Shown here: in pieces, positions 17,895 through 26,372 of the stretch
Layout of the letters: every line of letters begins with the position of its first letter
Position numbering within the stretch: position 1 is the first letter of the stretch
Source: Allofranklinella schreckenbergeri
Lineage (GTDB): Bacteria > Pseudomonadota > Gammaproteobacteria > Burkholderiales > Burkholderiaceae_C
Assembly (NCBI RefSeq): GCF_003703475.1
Contig: NZ_RDQM01000013.1
Coordinates: forward strand, 1-64,000
Reading direction: 5' to 3'
DNA length: 64,000 nt
Notes under the pieces: generated by a model
The model's database searches: none
Told to the model about the DNA's origin: nothing
Seen by the model: only the letters and a program-made list of their open reading frames with translations
Translations under genes and position numbers: made by a program

Positions 17895-19067
17895 TCAGGA
17901 GAGGGGCAAGTCTGCCAGAGGGGCGCTGGTGGCTGGTGCGGCTGTGGCGGTGGGGCGCGTGGCGTCGCTCAAGGGCAGCAGGGCAGCGTGCAGTTGGCGG
18001 GCCACGTCCTCCCAGCGCCGCTGTGGGGCGGCGCCTGGTGGTGATTGAGGGGGCCAGGTCTGTAGCGCATGCTCCAGCGCTGTGGTGCTGGCGGGATCGA
18101 GGTACACCGGCCAGTTCTGGCCGGTTTCGCGCAGCACGGGGATGTCGGAGGCGATGACGGGGCAGCCGAGCATGGCCGCTTCCAGCACGGGTAGGCCAAA
18201 GCCTTCATCGCGCGAGAGGTAAATCAGGCTTTGCGCGTGGGTGTAGCAATAGGCCAGCTCGGGGTCGCTGAGGTTTTCCAGGTGGTGCAGTTTTTGCCCT
18301 AGTTGGGGGTGCTGGCGCAGCCGCTCTTGCAAGGCGTCGATCTTCCAGCCCAGCGCGCCGATAAAGACCAGCGAGGCGGGAAAGCCGCGCTGCCAGAGGC
18401 GCTCGAAGGCATCCAGAATGCGGCCATGTTGCTTGCGTGGCTCCAGTGTGGAGACGACCAGGTGGTAGGGCGTTGCAGGCAAGGCTTTGGGGCGGGGCAA
18501 TGCAGGCGGGCGCGCCGGGCCGTTGCACAGCAGGAAATCCCCGCCGTGGGGCAGCACCTGAATGCGCGGGCAGGGGGCAGCGCCCGCGCCGCCCAGGTGC
18601 CGCGCCAGCCCCCGCGCCACTGTGGCGGAGGGGACGAACCATGCGTGCGCGCGCTCGGCCATGCAGGCCAGGTGGTGTGTGAACAAGGGTTGCAACTGGG
18701 GGCGAAACCACTGGGGCTGCTGCACGGGCAGCAAGTCGTGCACCATCGCCGCCAGGCGTGCGCCGCGGGCGAGGGCGGCATCCACGGCGGGCCAGGGATC
18801 GAGGTACCAGGAGGCATCGAACATCAACAGCGCATCGCCCGGCCCCGGGGCGATGGGGTGCGGGGGCAGGGCAGGCTGCGGCGCCAGGCCTTGCAATGGG
18901 TGGGGTGCCAGGCGCGGGTGGGCCAGCCATTGCGCGCCGTCAAACGATACGGCCAGTGCGGGCAGGCCCGCAGCGTCGCAGCCTGCCAGCAGGCTGCGCA
19001 GCACGCGCTGGATGCCGGTGTGCAAGCCCGATTGCAGCAGCCGGGTGACGTCGAAAAGCATGCGCAT
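17895..19067 (-). CDS. Glycosyltransferase, GIQRV-type GT-B
   Basis: A 390-residue glycosyltransferase. The N-terminal signature MLFDVTRLLQSGLHTGIQRVLRSLL resembles that of the other large glycosyltransferase in this cluster. The donor domain has LVVSTLEPRKQHGRILDAFERLW, FIGALGWK and the E-x7-E region YLSRDEGFGLPVLEAAMLGCPVIASDIPVLRE. The start lies 7 bp after the ABC ATPase stop, and a second ATG two codons in is equally possible. A longer reading overlapping the ATPase gene is Pro/Thr-rich and rejected. It probably acts on the cytosolic face before export. The sugar is unknown. Confidence 0.86.
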   Translation of the reverse strand: MRMLFDVTRLLQSGLHTGIQRVLRSLLAGCDAAGLPALAVSFDGAQWLAHPRLAPHPLQGLAPQPALPPHPIAPGPGDALLMFDASWYLDPWPAVDAALARGARLAAMVHDLLPVQQPQWFRPQLQPLFTHHLACMAERAHAWFVPSATVARGLARHLGGAGAAPCPRIQVLPHGGDFLLCNGPARPPALPRPKALPATPYHLVVSTLEPRKQHGRILDAFERLWQRGFPASLVFIGALGWKIDALQERLRQHPQLGQKLHHLENLSDPELAYCYTHAQSLIYLSRDEGFGLPVLEAAMLGCPVIASDIPVLRETGQNWPVYLDPASTTALEHALQTWPPQSPPGAAPQRRWEDVARQLHAALLPLSDATRPTATAAPATSAPLADLPLS

Positions 19068-19074
19068 GGGAGGT

Positions 19075-20328
19075 TCAGGCGTGGCCGTCTGTGTAGGGAG
19101 GGGGGAGGGGAGCTGCAGGGGCCGTGGGGTCTGCGGGGGCAACGCTGAGTTGGGCATGCAGGCGGCAAATGCCGGAGAACAACGTGCCGCGCACGCCTGC
19201 GACTTCGAAGGTGGCGGCAGAGTCCCGCCAGTGGTAGCAGGCTTGCAGGTGGTTGACGTCTGAATGCAGGGCGGCGGTGATGGTGTATTTGCCGGGGGCG
19301 ATGTCCAGATCGAAGTCAAAGCGCGCCTGCCAGCGCCCTGGCGCGGTGGGCAGGGTGACGCCGAGCAGGTGGGAGTTGGTGCCGAAAATGTCTTGCCCGA
19401 AGCGGTCGCGCAGCAAGATGCCCAGGGTCAGCTCGGGCAATGCTTCGGCCAGGGCGTAGTCCACGGTGATGGTGACGCGCTCGCCGCTGGAGACGGTGCT
19501 GGCGCGCGAGTCGTGGCCGGTGAGTGCGACTTCCAGCAGGCGCGCCTGGCCCGTGCCGTAATCGGCCTGACTGCCGCCTTCGGTTTGCACCATGGCGGCA
19601 TTGCCTTCGCCCATGCGGGCCACGAGGTAGTTGTAGGCGTTGACCACGGGTTCAGGCTCGCCGATGTCCACCACGCGGCCGTGGTCCAGCAGCATGACCT
19701 GGTCGCACAGCATCTTGATGGCGTTGAGGTCGTGGCTGACCAGCACGATGCTGCCGCCCGCTTCACGGAACTGGCGGATGTGGCGAAAGCATTTTTGCTG
19801 GAAGTGGGCATCGCCCACGGCCAGCGCCTCATCGACCAGAAACGTGTCGGGCTGGGCGTGGATGGCGATGGCAAAGGCCAGCCGCATGACCATGCCCGAG
19901 GAGTAGGTCTTGAGCGGCTCGTGGATGAAAGGCCCCAGCTCGGAGAAGTCGATGATGGCCTGGCGGCGCTGGGCGATTTCGTCTGGCGACATGCCCAGCA
20001 GCAAGCCGTTGTTGTCGATGTTTTGATCGCCCGTGAGCTCGGCGTTGAAACCCGTGCCCAGCTCCAGCAAGCCGGTGATGCGGCCGCCGCGCTCGATCTG
20101 GCCCGTGTCGGTCAGCAGCACGCCGTTGAGGATTTTCAGCAGGGTGGATTTGCCCGCGCCGTTGTGGCCGATGATGCCCAGCGTTTTGCCGGCGGGCACT
20201 TCAAAGCTGACATCGTCCAGCGCCTGATGCACGTGGTGCATGGGGCGGCGCAGCAGGGCTTCGAGCAGGCGATCAGCCGGGCGGCGGTAGAGCCGAAAGC
20301 GTTTGCTGACGTGTTGCACGCGGATCAT
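19075..20328 (-). CDS. wzt: Polysaccharide ABC exporter ATPase, Wzt-like
   Basis: A 417-residue ATPase of an O-antigen/teichoic-acid type exporter. The nucleotide-binding domain (1-240) has Walker A IIGHNGAGKSTLL, the signature region KTYSSGMVMRLAFA, Walker B DTFLVDEALAVGD and switch VSHDLNAI. Residues about 265-395 form a beta-rich C-terminal extension (RVTITVDYALAEALPELTLGILLRDRFGQDIFGTNSH) matching the Wzt carbohydrate-binding domain. In family members this domain recognises a terminal modification of the finished glycan. The neighbouring methyltransferase is the obvious candidate to install such a mark. It pairs with the Wzm-like permease upstream. Confidence 0.92.
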   Translation of the reverse strand: MIRVQHVSKRFRLYRRPADRLLEALLRRPMHHVHQALDDVSFEVPAGKTLGIIGHNGAGKSTLLKILNGVLLTDTGQIERGGRITGLLELGTGFNAELTGDQNIDNNGLLLGMSPDEIAQRRQAIIDFSELGPFIHEPLKTYSSGMVMRLAFAIAIHAQPDTFLVDEALAVGDAHFQQKCFRHIRQFREAGGSIVLVSHDLNAIKMLCDQVMLLDHGRVVDIGEPEPVVNAYNYLVARMGEGNAAMVQTEGGSQADYGTGQARLLEVALTGHDSRASTVSSGERVTITVDYALAEALPELTLGILLRDRFGQDIFGTNSHLLGVTLPTAPGRWQARFDFDLDIAPGKYTITAALHSDVNHLQACYHWRDSAATFEVAGVRGTLFSGICRLHAQLSVAPADPTAPAAPLPPPYTDGHA

Positions 20329-20341
20329 GCGCCAGCCCCTT

Positions 20342-20512
20342 TCATGGCAAGAAGGCCCGCGCGCTTTGCAGCGTCAGCACAGTGGCGAGGGTGATGCCCA
20401 GCAGCCACCACAGGCCAGGCATGGGCCAGCGCGCCAGGCGATGGCGTGCCAGCGCCAGGGCGGCCAGGGCGGCGGCGTTGATCAGCAAGGCGCTGAGCAA
20501 AAAAGCGATCAT
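20342..20512 (-). CDS. Small two-helix membrane ORF between wzm and wzt
   Basis: A 56-residue reading frame on the operon strand, beginning MIAFLLSALLINAAALAALALA and ending LTLQSARAFLP. Two hydrophobic helices are separated by a basic RHRLARWP turn. The stop codon lies 13 bp before the wzt start. The ATG is preceded by GGAAAA at a loose spacing. The predicted hydrophobicity and operon position favour a real gene. It belongs to no family I recognise. It could equally be a non-coding spacer that happens to stay open. Confidence 0.5.
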   Translation of the reverse strand: MIAFLLSALLINAAALAALALARHRLARWPMPGLWWLLGITLATVLTLQSARAFLP

Positions 20513-20551
20513 GGCAGGGGTTTTCCGTGTGCAAGGGGAGTAGGGGATAAT

Positions 20552-20628
20552 TTTTACAAATCAATAGGAATAAAAACCATGCTGTTTCGGCATGGTGTGT
20601 ATGAAATGGTTTTTACTTTGGTTGGTTT
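20552..20628 (+). repeat. Dispersed palindromic repeat, copy 5
   Basis: Core GTTTCGGCATGGTGTGTAT, with CATGC and GCATG forming a small inner hairpin. Outer arms are ACAAATCAATAGGAATAAAAACCA and TGGTTTTTACTTTGGTTGGT. It lies about 45 bp after the permease stop codon, inside the glycan operon. Confidence 0.8.
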
Positions 20629-20672
20629 TTTGCTTGCTCTACCGAGGCGTGCCGGGGTGGCGCGGAGGGGGC

Positions 20673-21446
20673 TCACAGAAAATCGCGCACATCCTTTTCC
20701 ATGCGTTTGACAAACACGTAGCCCAGCGCCAGTACGCCGCCAGCCAGCAAGGCTGTGATAGTCAAGGCGTTGTAGTCGGGCGTCAGGCCGGGCACGAACA
20801 TGGCGTGGTAGGCGCTGATCAGCGGCGCCACCGGGTTGATGGCCAGCAGCAGCTTGTACAGCGCTGGCGGCAGGGCCTGGGGCGTCCAGACGATGGGGGT
20901 CAGCCAGAACCACAGTTGCACCAGGATGGCGGTGAACTCGCGCACGTCGCGCAAGAAAACATGGAGCACGGCCAGTATCAGCCCCAGGCCCAGCGCCAGC
21001 ATTTGCTGGATCAGAAACACCCAGGGCAGCAGCAGCAATGCGGGCTTGACGGGTTGCTGGCTCACCAGCAAGAAGGCCAGGAACAAGCCCAGCGAAATCA
21101 GGAAGGTGATGCTTTCGGCCAGCACGATGAAAACGGGCAGCGTGGGCAGCGAGAGACCGCCGATTTTGCTGAGCACGCCTTTTTTGTCCTGAAAGACCGT
21201 GGCCGTGCGCGAGAGCGTGTTGGCAAAAGCCAGCCAAGGCAACATGCCCGCAATCAGATAGATGCTGTAGCCGTAAGCGTTGGTGTGCCCCGGCAGGCGC
21301 GCGCCCATGATCTGGCCAAAGATGACCACGAAGATGAACAGGGTGACGATGGGCTGCACGAATGCCCAGGCAAACCCCAGGGCCGAGCCTGCGTAGCGAT
21401 CTACGATTTCCTGGCGGGCAAAATTCCAAAGCAGGGCGGGGTTCAT
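20673..21446 (-). CDS. wzm: Polysaccharide ABC exporter permease, Wzm-like
   Basis: A 257-residue ABC-2 type integral membrane permease. It begins MNPALLWNFARQEIVDRYAGSALGFAWAFVQPIVTLFIFVVIFGQIM, the amphipathic gate helix and first membrane helix typical of O-antigen and capsule exporters. About six hydrophobic segments follow, including YSIYLIAGMLPWLAFANTL, LISLGLFLAFLLV and VFLIQQMLALGLGLILAVLHVF. With the downstream Wzt-like ATPase it would flip a lipid-linked glycan to the periplasm. The ATG overlaps the stop of the upstream glycosyltransferase by 4 bp, so translation is coupled. Confidence 0.92.
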   Translation of the reverse strand: MNPALLWNFARQEIVDRYAGSALGFAWAFVQPIVTLFIFVVIFGQIMGARLPGHTNAYGYSIYLIAGMLPWLAFANTLSRTATVFQDKKGVLSKIGGLSLPTLPVFIVLAESITFLISLGLFLAFLLVSQQPVKPALLLLPWVFLIQQMLALGLGLILAVLHVFLRDVREFTAILVQLWFWLTPIVWTPQALPPALYKLLLAINPVAPLISAYHAMFVPGLTPDYNALTITALLAGGVLALGYVFVKRMEKDVRDFL

Positions 21447-22894
21447 GACTGGGCGCTCTCCGCGGCGGGCCGGGGCGATGCAGGCACAGCGGGCGCGCGG
21501 GCAGTGGGCGCGACTTCTTCCTTCAGCGCCGTCATGCCACGCAGGCATTCGTAGAGCATCTGGCTGCTTTGCTGCCAATCGATCCAGTGGTAGTCGGGAT
21601 CGACCTTCAGGTGCGCAGGGATGCCACTGCGGTGGATGTCGCGCAGTTGCCGCGCCAGATCGTCCGGATTGGCCAGATCAAAGTAGCCAATGCGCTGGGC
21701 GCCGATCTCCCGGTGGATGGGGGTGTCACTCGCGAGCACGGGCAGGCCCTTGGCCAGACTTTCCACAATCGGCAGGCCAAAGCCCTCGGCCTGCGAGGGA
21801 AACAGCAGCATGTGCGCATGCCGGTAGCAGTAATCGAGCTCGTCGTCGCCCAGGTTGCTCCACAGGTGCAGGCGCTGGCGGCGCTGCGGATGGCTGTTGA
21901 TGCGCGAGAGCAGGGCTTCGACCTTCCAGCCGATGCGCCCCACGATGACCAGGCCGACGTCCAGCCCTTCATCCCAAAGCCGGTCGAAAACATTGAGCAA
22001 ATAGGCGTGGTTTTTGCGTGGCTCAATGGTGGAAACGATCAGGTAGTTGGGGCGCTCGCTCAGCGCTTGCATCAGCTCCGGGCGGATGGGGGTGGCCGGC
22101 GGCGTTTGCGTGGGGTCTTGCCCCTGGCGGGCGAAATCGGCGCCCAGCAGGAAGTGGCCGAAGCGTTTTTCTTGCGTACGCTCGCCAAACTGCTCGTTGA
22201 TAAAACGCATCAGGTCGTCCTGCACGGTGCGGGAAATGCCGATGTAGCCGTCAATGTGGTCAAACGAATCGAAGAACCACTGCTTGAAAGCCACCACCAG
22301 GCCATCGTCGCAAAACTGGCTATGGGTGATGGGGATCAGGTCGTAGATGACGGCAATGACTTCGCCGCCGCGCTGGCGGAAGGCTTTGGCCGTGGGCCAG
22401 ATGTCGCACGTCCACGTCGAATCCAGCAGCAACAGCACATCGCCAGGCCCGACGTTGTCCAGGGGCAGCGGCATGCTGGCAGGGGCTTGGACCTGGGGGC
22501 TGAACCAGGAGCGCACCCGGCGCACGGGATTGACGAGCGTGCGCATCACCAGGTAATTGAGGCCAAACTGGTGCAAGGGCGCATGCATGAACTGGCGCAG
22601 GCGCGGATGGTCGGCGCCCAGGGCGCAAACCAAATCCACCCCGGCGGCATAGACCCGTAACGCATAGCGGTAGAGGCGCTCACCCCAGCTCTGCTGCACG
22701 GGCGCGGCGGGTGTGGCCGGGTAGAGCGCTTGCGGGTCGATGCGCTCGAAACGCTTGCCGTCAATGCGCACGGCCATGGCGATTTCCGGATCATGGCCTT
22801 GGGCCAGGTTTTCGGCGACTTTTCGCACCACGCGCTGTATGCCGGTATTGAGGTGGGCGTTATCGGCAAGAAAAGAGCAGTCGATATAAAGCAT
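21443..22894 (-). CDS. Glycosyltransferase, GIQRV-type GT-B (first gene of glycan cluster)
   Basis: A 483-residue glycosyltransferase. The N-terminal MLYIDCSFLADNAHLNTGIQRVVRKVAENLA matches the other GIQRV enzyme of this cluster. The C-terminal donor domain has YLIVSTIEPRKNHAYLLNVFDRLWDE, GLVIVGRIGWKVEALL and LLFPSQAEGFGLPIVESLAKGLPVLASDTP. It heads the leftward operon and overlaps the permease gene by 4 bp. The ATG at 22894 replaces a 48-codon upstream extension rich in Arg/Ser/Pro. Ribosome-binding site is weak. Confidence 0.87.
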   Translation of the reverse strand: MLYIDCSFLADNAHLNTGIQRVVRKVAENLAQGHDPEIAMAVRIDGKRFERIDPQALYPATPAAPVQQSWGERLYRYALRVYAAGVDLVCALGADHPRLRQFMHAPLHQFGLNYLVMRTLVNPVRRVRSWFSPQVQAPASMPLPLDNVGPGDVLLLLDSTWTCDIWPTAKAFRQRGGEVIAVIYDLIPITHSQFCDDGLVVAFKQWFFDSFDHIDGYIGISRTVQDDLMRFINEQFGERTQEKRFGHFLLGADFARQGQDPTQTPPATPIRPELMQALSERPNYLIVSTIEPRKNHAYLLNVFDRLWDEGLDVGLVIVGRIGWKVEALLSRINSHPQRRQRLHLWSNLGDDELDYCYRHAHMLLFPSQAEGFGLPIVESLAKGLPVLASDTPIHREIGAQRIGYFDLANPDDLARQLRDIHRSGIPAHLKVDPDYHWIDWQQSSQMLYECLRGMTALKEEVAPTARAPAVPASPRPAAESAQS

Positions 22895-23120
22895 GGTCCA
22901 AGATGCCTGAGAAGGGCGAGGCGGCCCGGATATGGACAAAAGCGAGCCGTTTGAGGTGCGGGAAATGCGTGGCCGCCAGCGAATGCATGGCAATGGGAGG
23001 GCGAAGGTGTTGAAGCATCGTGCTTGCTGCCACAACAAGCGCCAAAAAGGGCGCGAGCTTACCAGAGGAATTCGGGCTGCATGGCCCCTGTATGGCCCGC
23101 CAGGGGCGCGCGGCGAACCT

Positions 23121-23129
23121 TGCTAGAAT
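23121..23129 (+). promoter_or_regulatory. Extended -10 promoter candidate for the type I secretion operon
   Basis: TGCTAGAAT is an extended -10 box about 28 bp before the ATG of the ABC transporter gene. No good -35 is seen, which is acceptable for this class. The rest of the 262-bp divergent gap shows no gene. Confidence 0.4.
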
Positions 23130-23156
23130 CGCTCCCCCATCTCATTGGGCCAACGA

Positions 23157-24890
23157 ATGACAGCACCTTCTTCTTCGACCCGCAGCGAACTGGCGCAAGC
23201 CATCTCGGGTCTCAAGCGATTCTTCTTCACGGCCGGCGTATTCAGCTTCTTCATCAATTTGTTGATGCTGGTGCCGGCCATCTACATGCTCCAGGTGTAC
23301 GACCGCGTGCTGGCCAGCCGCAGCGAAACCACCTTGACCATGCTCACCATCATCATGCTGGGCTTGTTTGCCTTGATGGCGGTGTTGGAGTGGTTGCGCT
23401 CCCAACTGCTGGTGCAAGCGGGGCTGCGCATGGATGCAGACCTCAATCAGCGCGTGCTTTCGGCCAGTTTCCAGCAAAACCTGCGCCATAGCGGCTCCAA
23501 CGCCGGGCAGGCCATGGCGGATTTGGTCTCCGTGCGCCAGTTTCTGACGGGCAATGGCCTTTTTGCTTTTTTCGATGCGCCGTGGACGCCGATTTTCATC
23601 TTCGTCATCTTCATGCTGCATCCCTTGCTGGGGGCGGTGTCGGTGGTGGCAGGGCTGATGCTGGTGGCGCTGACGTTTTTGACCGAGCGCATGACCCAGC
23701 GCCCGCTGGCAGAGGCTAACAGCGCCAACGTGGCGGCCAACCTGTATATCACCAACAGCTTGCGCAATGCGGAGGTGATCGAGGCGATGGGCATGTTCCC
23801 GGCGCTGCGCGCGCGCTGGTACGCCATGCACCGCAGAATGCTGGGGCTGCAAACTTTGGCCAGCGATCGCGCGGGCGGCATTTCGGCATTGACGCGTTTT
23901 GTGCGCATTTCTTTCCAATCGCTGATTCTGGGCGCTGGCGCTTTGCTGGTGATTGAAGATAAGAGCACGCCAGGCACGATGATTGCCGCCTCCATCTTGA
24001 TGGGGCGCGCGTTGGCGCCCGTGGAGCTGCTGATTGGCAACTGGAAAAACTTTGTCGGCGCACGCGCTTCCTACCGCCGGCTGGAAAAGATGCTCAAAGC
24101 CTTTCCTGCCGCGCCCGAACGCATGAGCTTGCCTGCGCCCAAAGGCCATTACGCGCTTGAGAATGTGGTGGCGGGCGCTCCCGGCAGCACGACGCCGATT
24201 CTGCGTGGTATCAACATCACCATCCCCGCCGGTTCCGTTGTGGGCGTGATCGGCCCATCGGGATCGGGCAAATCGACGCTGGCGCGCCTGCTGGTAGGCG
24301 TATGGGCCGCTGGCGCAGGCGTGGTGCGCCTGGATGGGGCGGATATTTTTGCCTGGGACAAGACAGAGCTGGGCCCCCACATGGGCTATTTGCCGCAAGA
24401 CGTGGAACTGTTTGACGGCACCGTGGCGGAAAACATTTCTCGCTTTGGCGAAGTGGATGCGCAAGCCGTGGTGCGCGCGGCCCAGCGCGCTGGCGTACAC
24501 GAAATGATCTTGCGCTTGCCCCAGGGCTATGACACGCCTATCGGCGCAGGCGGCAGTGTGCTGTCTGGCGGGCAGCGGCAGCGCATTGGCCTGGCGCGCG
24601 CCATTTACGGCGACCCCTCCGTGGTTGTGCTTGATGAGCCAAACTCCAACCTGGATGACGTTGGCGAGGCCGCATTGGTCAACGCGATCACTCAGCTCAA
24701 GCGCGAAGGCAAAACGGTGATTGTGATCACCCATCGCACCAGCGTGCTTTCGGCTGTGGATTTGCTGCTGGTGATGCGCGAAGGCATGGTGCAGCTTTTC
24801 GGGCCGCGCAATGAGGTATTGGCCGCCTTGGCCAGCGCCAACCAGCAAGGGGCGGGGCAACAGCCCGCACGCCAGGCAACGCCAGCCTGA
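23157..24890 (+). CDS. Type I secretion ABC transporter (PrtD/RsaD-like)
   Basis: A 577-residue inner-membrane ATPase/permease for Sec-independent export. The transmembrane domain (about 20-310) begins RFFFTAGVFSFFINLLMLVPAIYMLQVYDRVLASRSE, the usual PrtD-family start. The ATPase domain has Walker A VIGPSGSGKSTLARL, the Q-loop YLPQDVELFDGTVAENI, signature VLSGGQRQRIGLARAI and Walker B VVVLDEPNSNLDD. It lacks the N-terminal peptidase-like domain of HlyB. It heads a three-gene operon with the membrane-fusion and outer-membrane proteins. The ATG at 23157 is preferred over a TTG 12 bp upstream. No RTX substrate is encoded in the window. Confidence 0.92.
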   Translation: MTAPSSSTRSELAQAISGLKRFFFTAGVFSFFINLLMLVPAIYMLQVYDRVLASRSETTLTMLTIIMLGLFALMAVLEWLRSQLLVQAGLRMDADLNQRVLSASFQQNLRHSGSNAGQAMADLVSVRQFLTGNGLFAFFDAPWTPIFIFVIFMLHPLLGAVSVVAGLMLVALTFLTERMTQRPLAEANSANVAANLYITNSLRNAEVIEAMGMFPALRARWYAMHRRMLGLQTLASDRAGGISALTRFVRISFQSLILGAGALLVIEDKSTPGTMIAASILMGRALAPVELLIGNWKNFVGARASYRRLEKMLKAFPAAPERMSLPAPKGHYALENVVAGAPGSTTPILRGINITIPAGSVVGVIGPSGSGKSTLARLLVGVWAAGAGVVRLDGADIFAWDKTELGPHMGYLPQDVELFDGTVAENISRFGEVDAQAVVRAAQRAGVHEMILRLPQGYDTPIGAGGSVLSGGQRQRIGLARAIYGDPSVVVLDEPNSNLDDVGEAALVNAITQLKREGKTVIVITHRTSVLSAVDLLLVMREGMVQLFGPRNEVLAALASANQQGAGQQPARQATPA

Positions 24891-24955
24891 GCGCGTTCGC
24901 CTTTCTCATCTTCCCTTCGGACATCTGCGCCCGCAGGCGCCAGGACAGGCTTTTC

Positions 24956-26368
24956 ATGCAAAAAACCACCGAATCCGAAATCGGCTCCGCCACGGAGCTG
25001 AGCGGGAGCGCCCCTGCTCCCGCCGCTGCAACCACCCGGCAGGAAAAAAAACTGGAGCAGGCGCTCGCCAAGACGGACCTTTCTGGCAACCCTTCGCGCC
25101 CGCTGCGGCGCGGTTTGCTGCTGTTGCTGCTGGGCTTGGGCGGCTTTTTGCTTTGGGCGGCGATGGCGCCCATGGATGAGGGCGTGCCCGCGCCGGGCAC
25201 GATTGTGATCGAGTCGCAACGCAAACCCATTCAGCACTTGAGCGGGGGTATTGTCAGCAGCGTTCACGTGCATGAGGCCCAGCGCGTCAAGCAAGGCGAT
25301 GTGCTGCTGGAAATCGACGACACCACCCTGCAGGCCGAACTCAGCGGCGTGCGCGCCCAGTACTACCAGGCGCTGGCTTTGAGCGCGCGTTTGCGGGCCG
25401 AGCGCGATCGCCTGCCCGATATCGTCTTCCCCCAGGAGCTCAAGGACGCCGCGCAGCAAGACCCCGAAGCGCAGCAGCACATGGATTTGCAGCGCCGCCT
25501 GCGCGCCAGCCGCAGCGCCGCCTTGCAATCCGAGCTGCGCTCTATCGATGAAGGCATTGCCTCGCTGAACTCCCAGCGCAATGGTTTGCAGGCCAGGCTA
25601 AAAGGGCGTCTGGCGCAGCAAAAGCTGCTGCAAGAACAGCTCCAGGGCAGTAAAGACCTGACGCAGGAAGGCTATTTGCCGCGCAATCGCTTGTTGCAAG
25701 AGCAGCGTGAGGCGGCCGACATCGCCTCTCAAATTGCCGACCTGGAGGCCAGCATTGCCGCCAACCAAAGCTCGGTGGCTGAACTGCGCTTTCGCCGCAA
25801 GGCCCGGGAACAAGACGATTTGCAGCGCATTGATGCCCAACTGGCGGAAGTGGGGCGGGAGCTGCCCGTATTGCTGGAGCGCCTGAACGCGCTCAAGACC
25901 CACCTTGGGCGTGCGCGCATCCTCTCGCCGGTGGATGGCAACGTCGTGGGCCTGCAAGTGCAGTCCGTGGGCGCCGTCATTGCGCCCGGCGCCAAGATCA
26001 TGGACATCGTGCCCGACAACGAAAAGCTGGTGCTGGATGTCCATATCCAGCCGCATTTGGTGGACCGCGTGCACCCGGGCATGCTGGCCGATGTGCGCTT
26101 TCACGCCTTTCAGGACATGCCGCAATACACCGTGCAGGGGCGGCTCATCTCCATCTCCGCCGACAGGCTGACCGATCCCATGACGGCAATGCCCTATTTC
26201 CTGGGCCGCCTGGAGCTTTTGCCTGAAACCATGAGCCACCTCAAAACCAAGGAGCTGGTGCCGGGCATGTCGGCCGAAGCCGTCATCAAAACGGGCGAGC
26301 GCAGCTTGCTGGAATACCTGGTGCAGCCGCTGATGCGCCGCATGTTCACGGCCATGACGGAGCATTGA
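24956..26368 (+). CDS. Type I secretion membrane-fusion protein (HlyD family)
   Basis: A 470-residue periplasmic adaptor that links the ABC transporter to the outer-membrane channel. A short cytosolic N-terminus (about 1-45) leads to one membrane anchor (RRGLLLLLLGLGGFLLWAAMAP, about 44-65). A lipoyl half-motif IQHLSGGIVSSVHVHEAQRVKQGDVLLEID, a long coiled-coil hairpin (about 130-320) and the returning half LSPVDGNVVGLQVQSVGAVIAPGAKIMDIVP follow. The C-terminal segment LVPGMSAEAVIKTGERSLLEYLVQPL is typical of this family. It starts 66 bp after the ABC gene. Confidence 0.93.
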   Translation: MQKTTESEIGSATELSGSAPAPAAATTRQEKKLEQALAKTDLSGNPSRPLRRGLLLLLLGLGGFLLWAAMAPMDEGVPAPGTIVIESQRKPIQHLSGGIVSSVHVHEAQRVKQGDVLLEIDDTTLQAELSGVRAQYYQALALSARLRAERDRLPDIVFPQELKDAAQQDPEAQQHMDLQRRLRASRSAALQSELRSIDEGIASLNSQRNGLQARLKGRLAQQKLLQEQLQGSKDLTQEGYLPRNRLLQEQREAADIASQIADLEASIAANQSSVAELRFRRKAREQDDLQRIDAQLAEVGRELPVLLERLNALKTHLGRARILSPVDGNVVGLQVQSVGAVIAPGAKIMDIVPDNEKLVLDVHIQPHLVDRVHPGMLADVRFHAFQDMPQYTVQGRLISISADRLTDPMTAMPYFLGRLELLPETMSHLKTKELVPGMSAEAVIKTGERSLLEYLVQPLMRRMFTAMTEH

Positions 26369-26372
26369 AATC

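Noticed and set aside
23142-24860. 572-codon minus-strand open frame
   Set aside because: Antisense shadow of the type I secretion ABC gene, with no family features.
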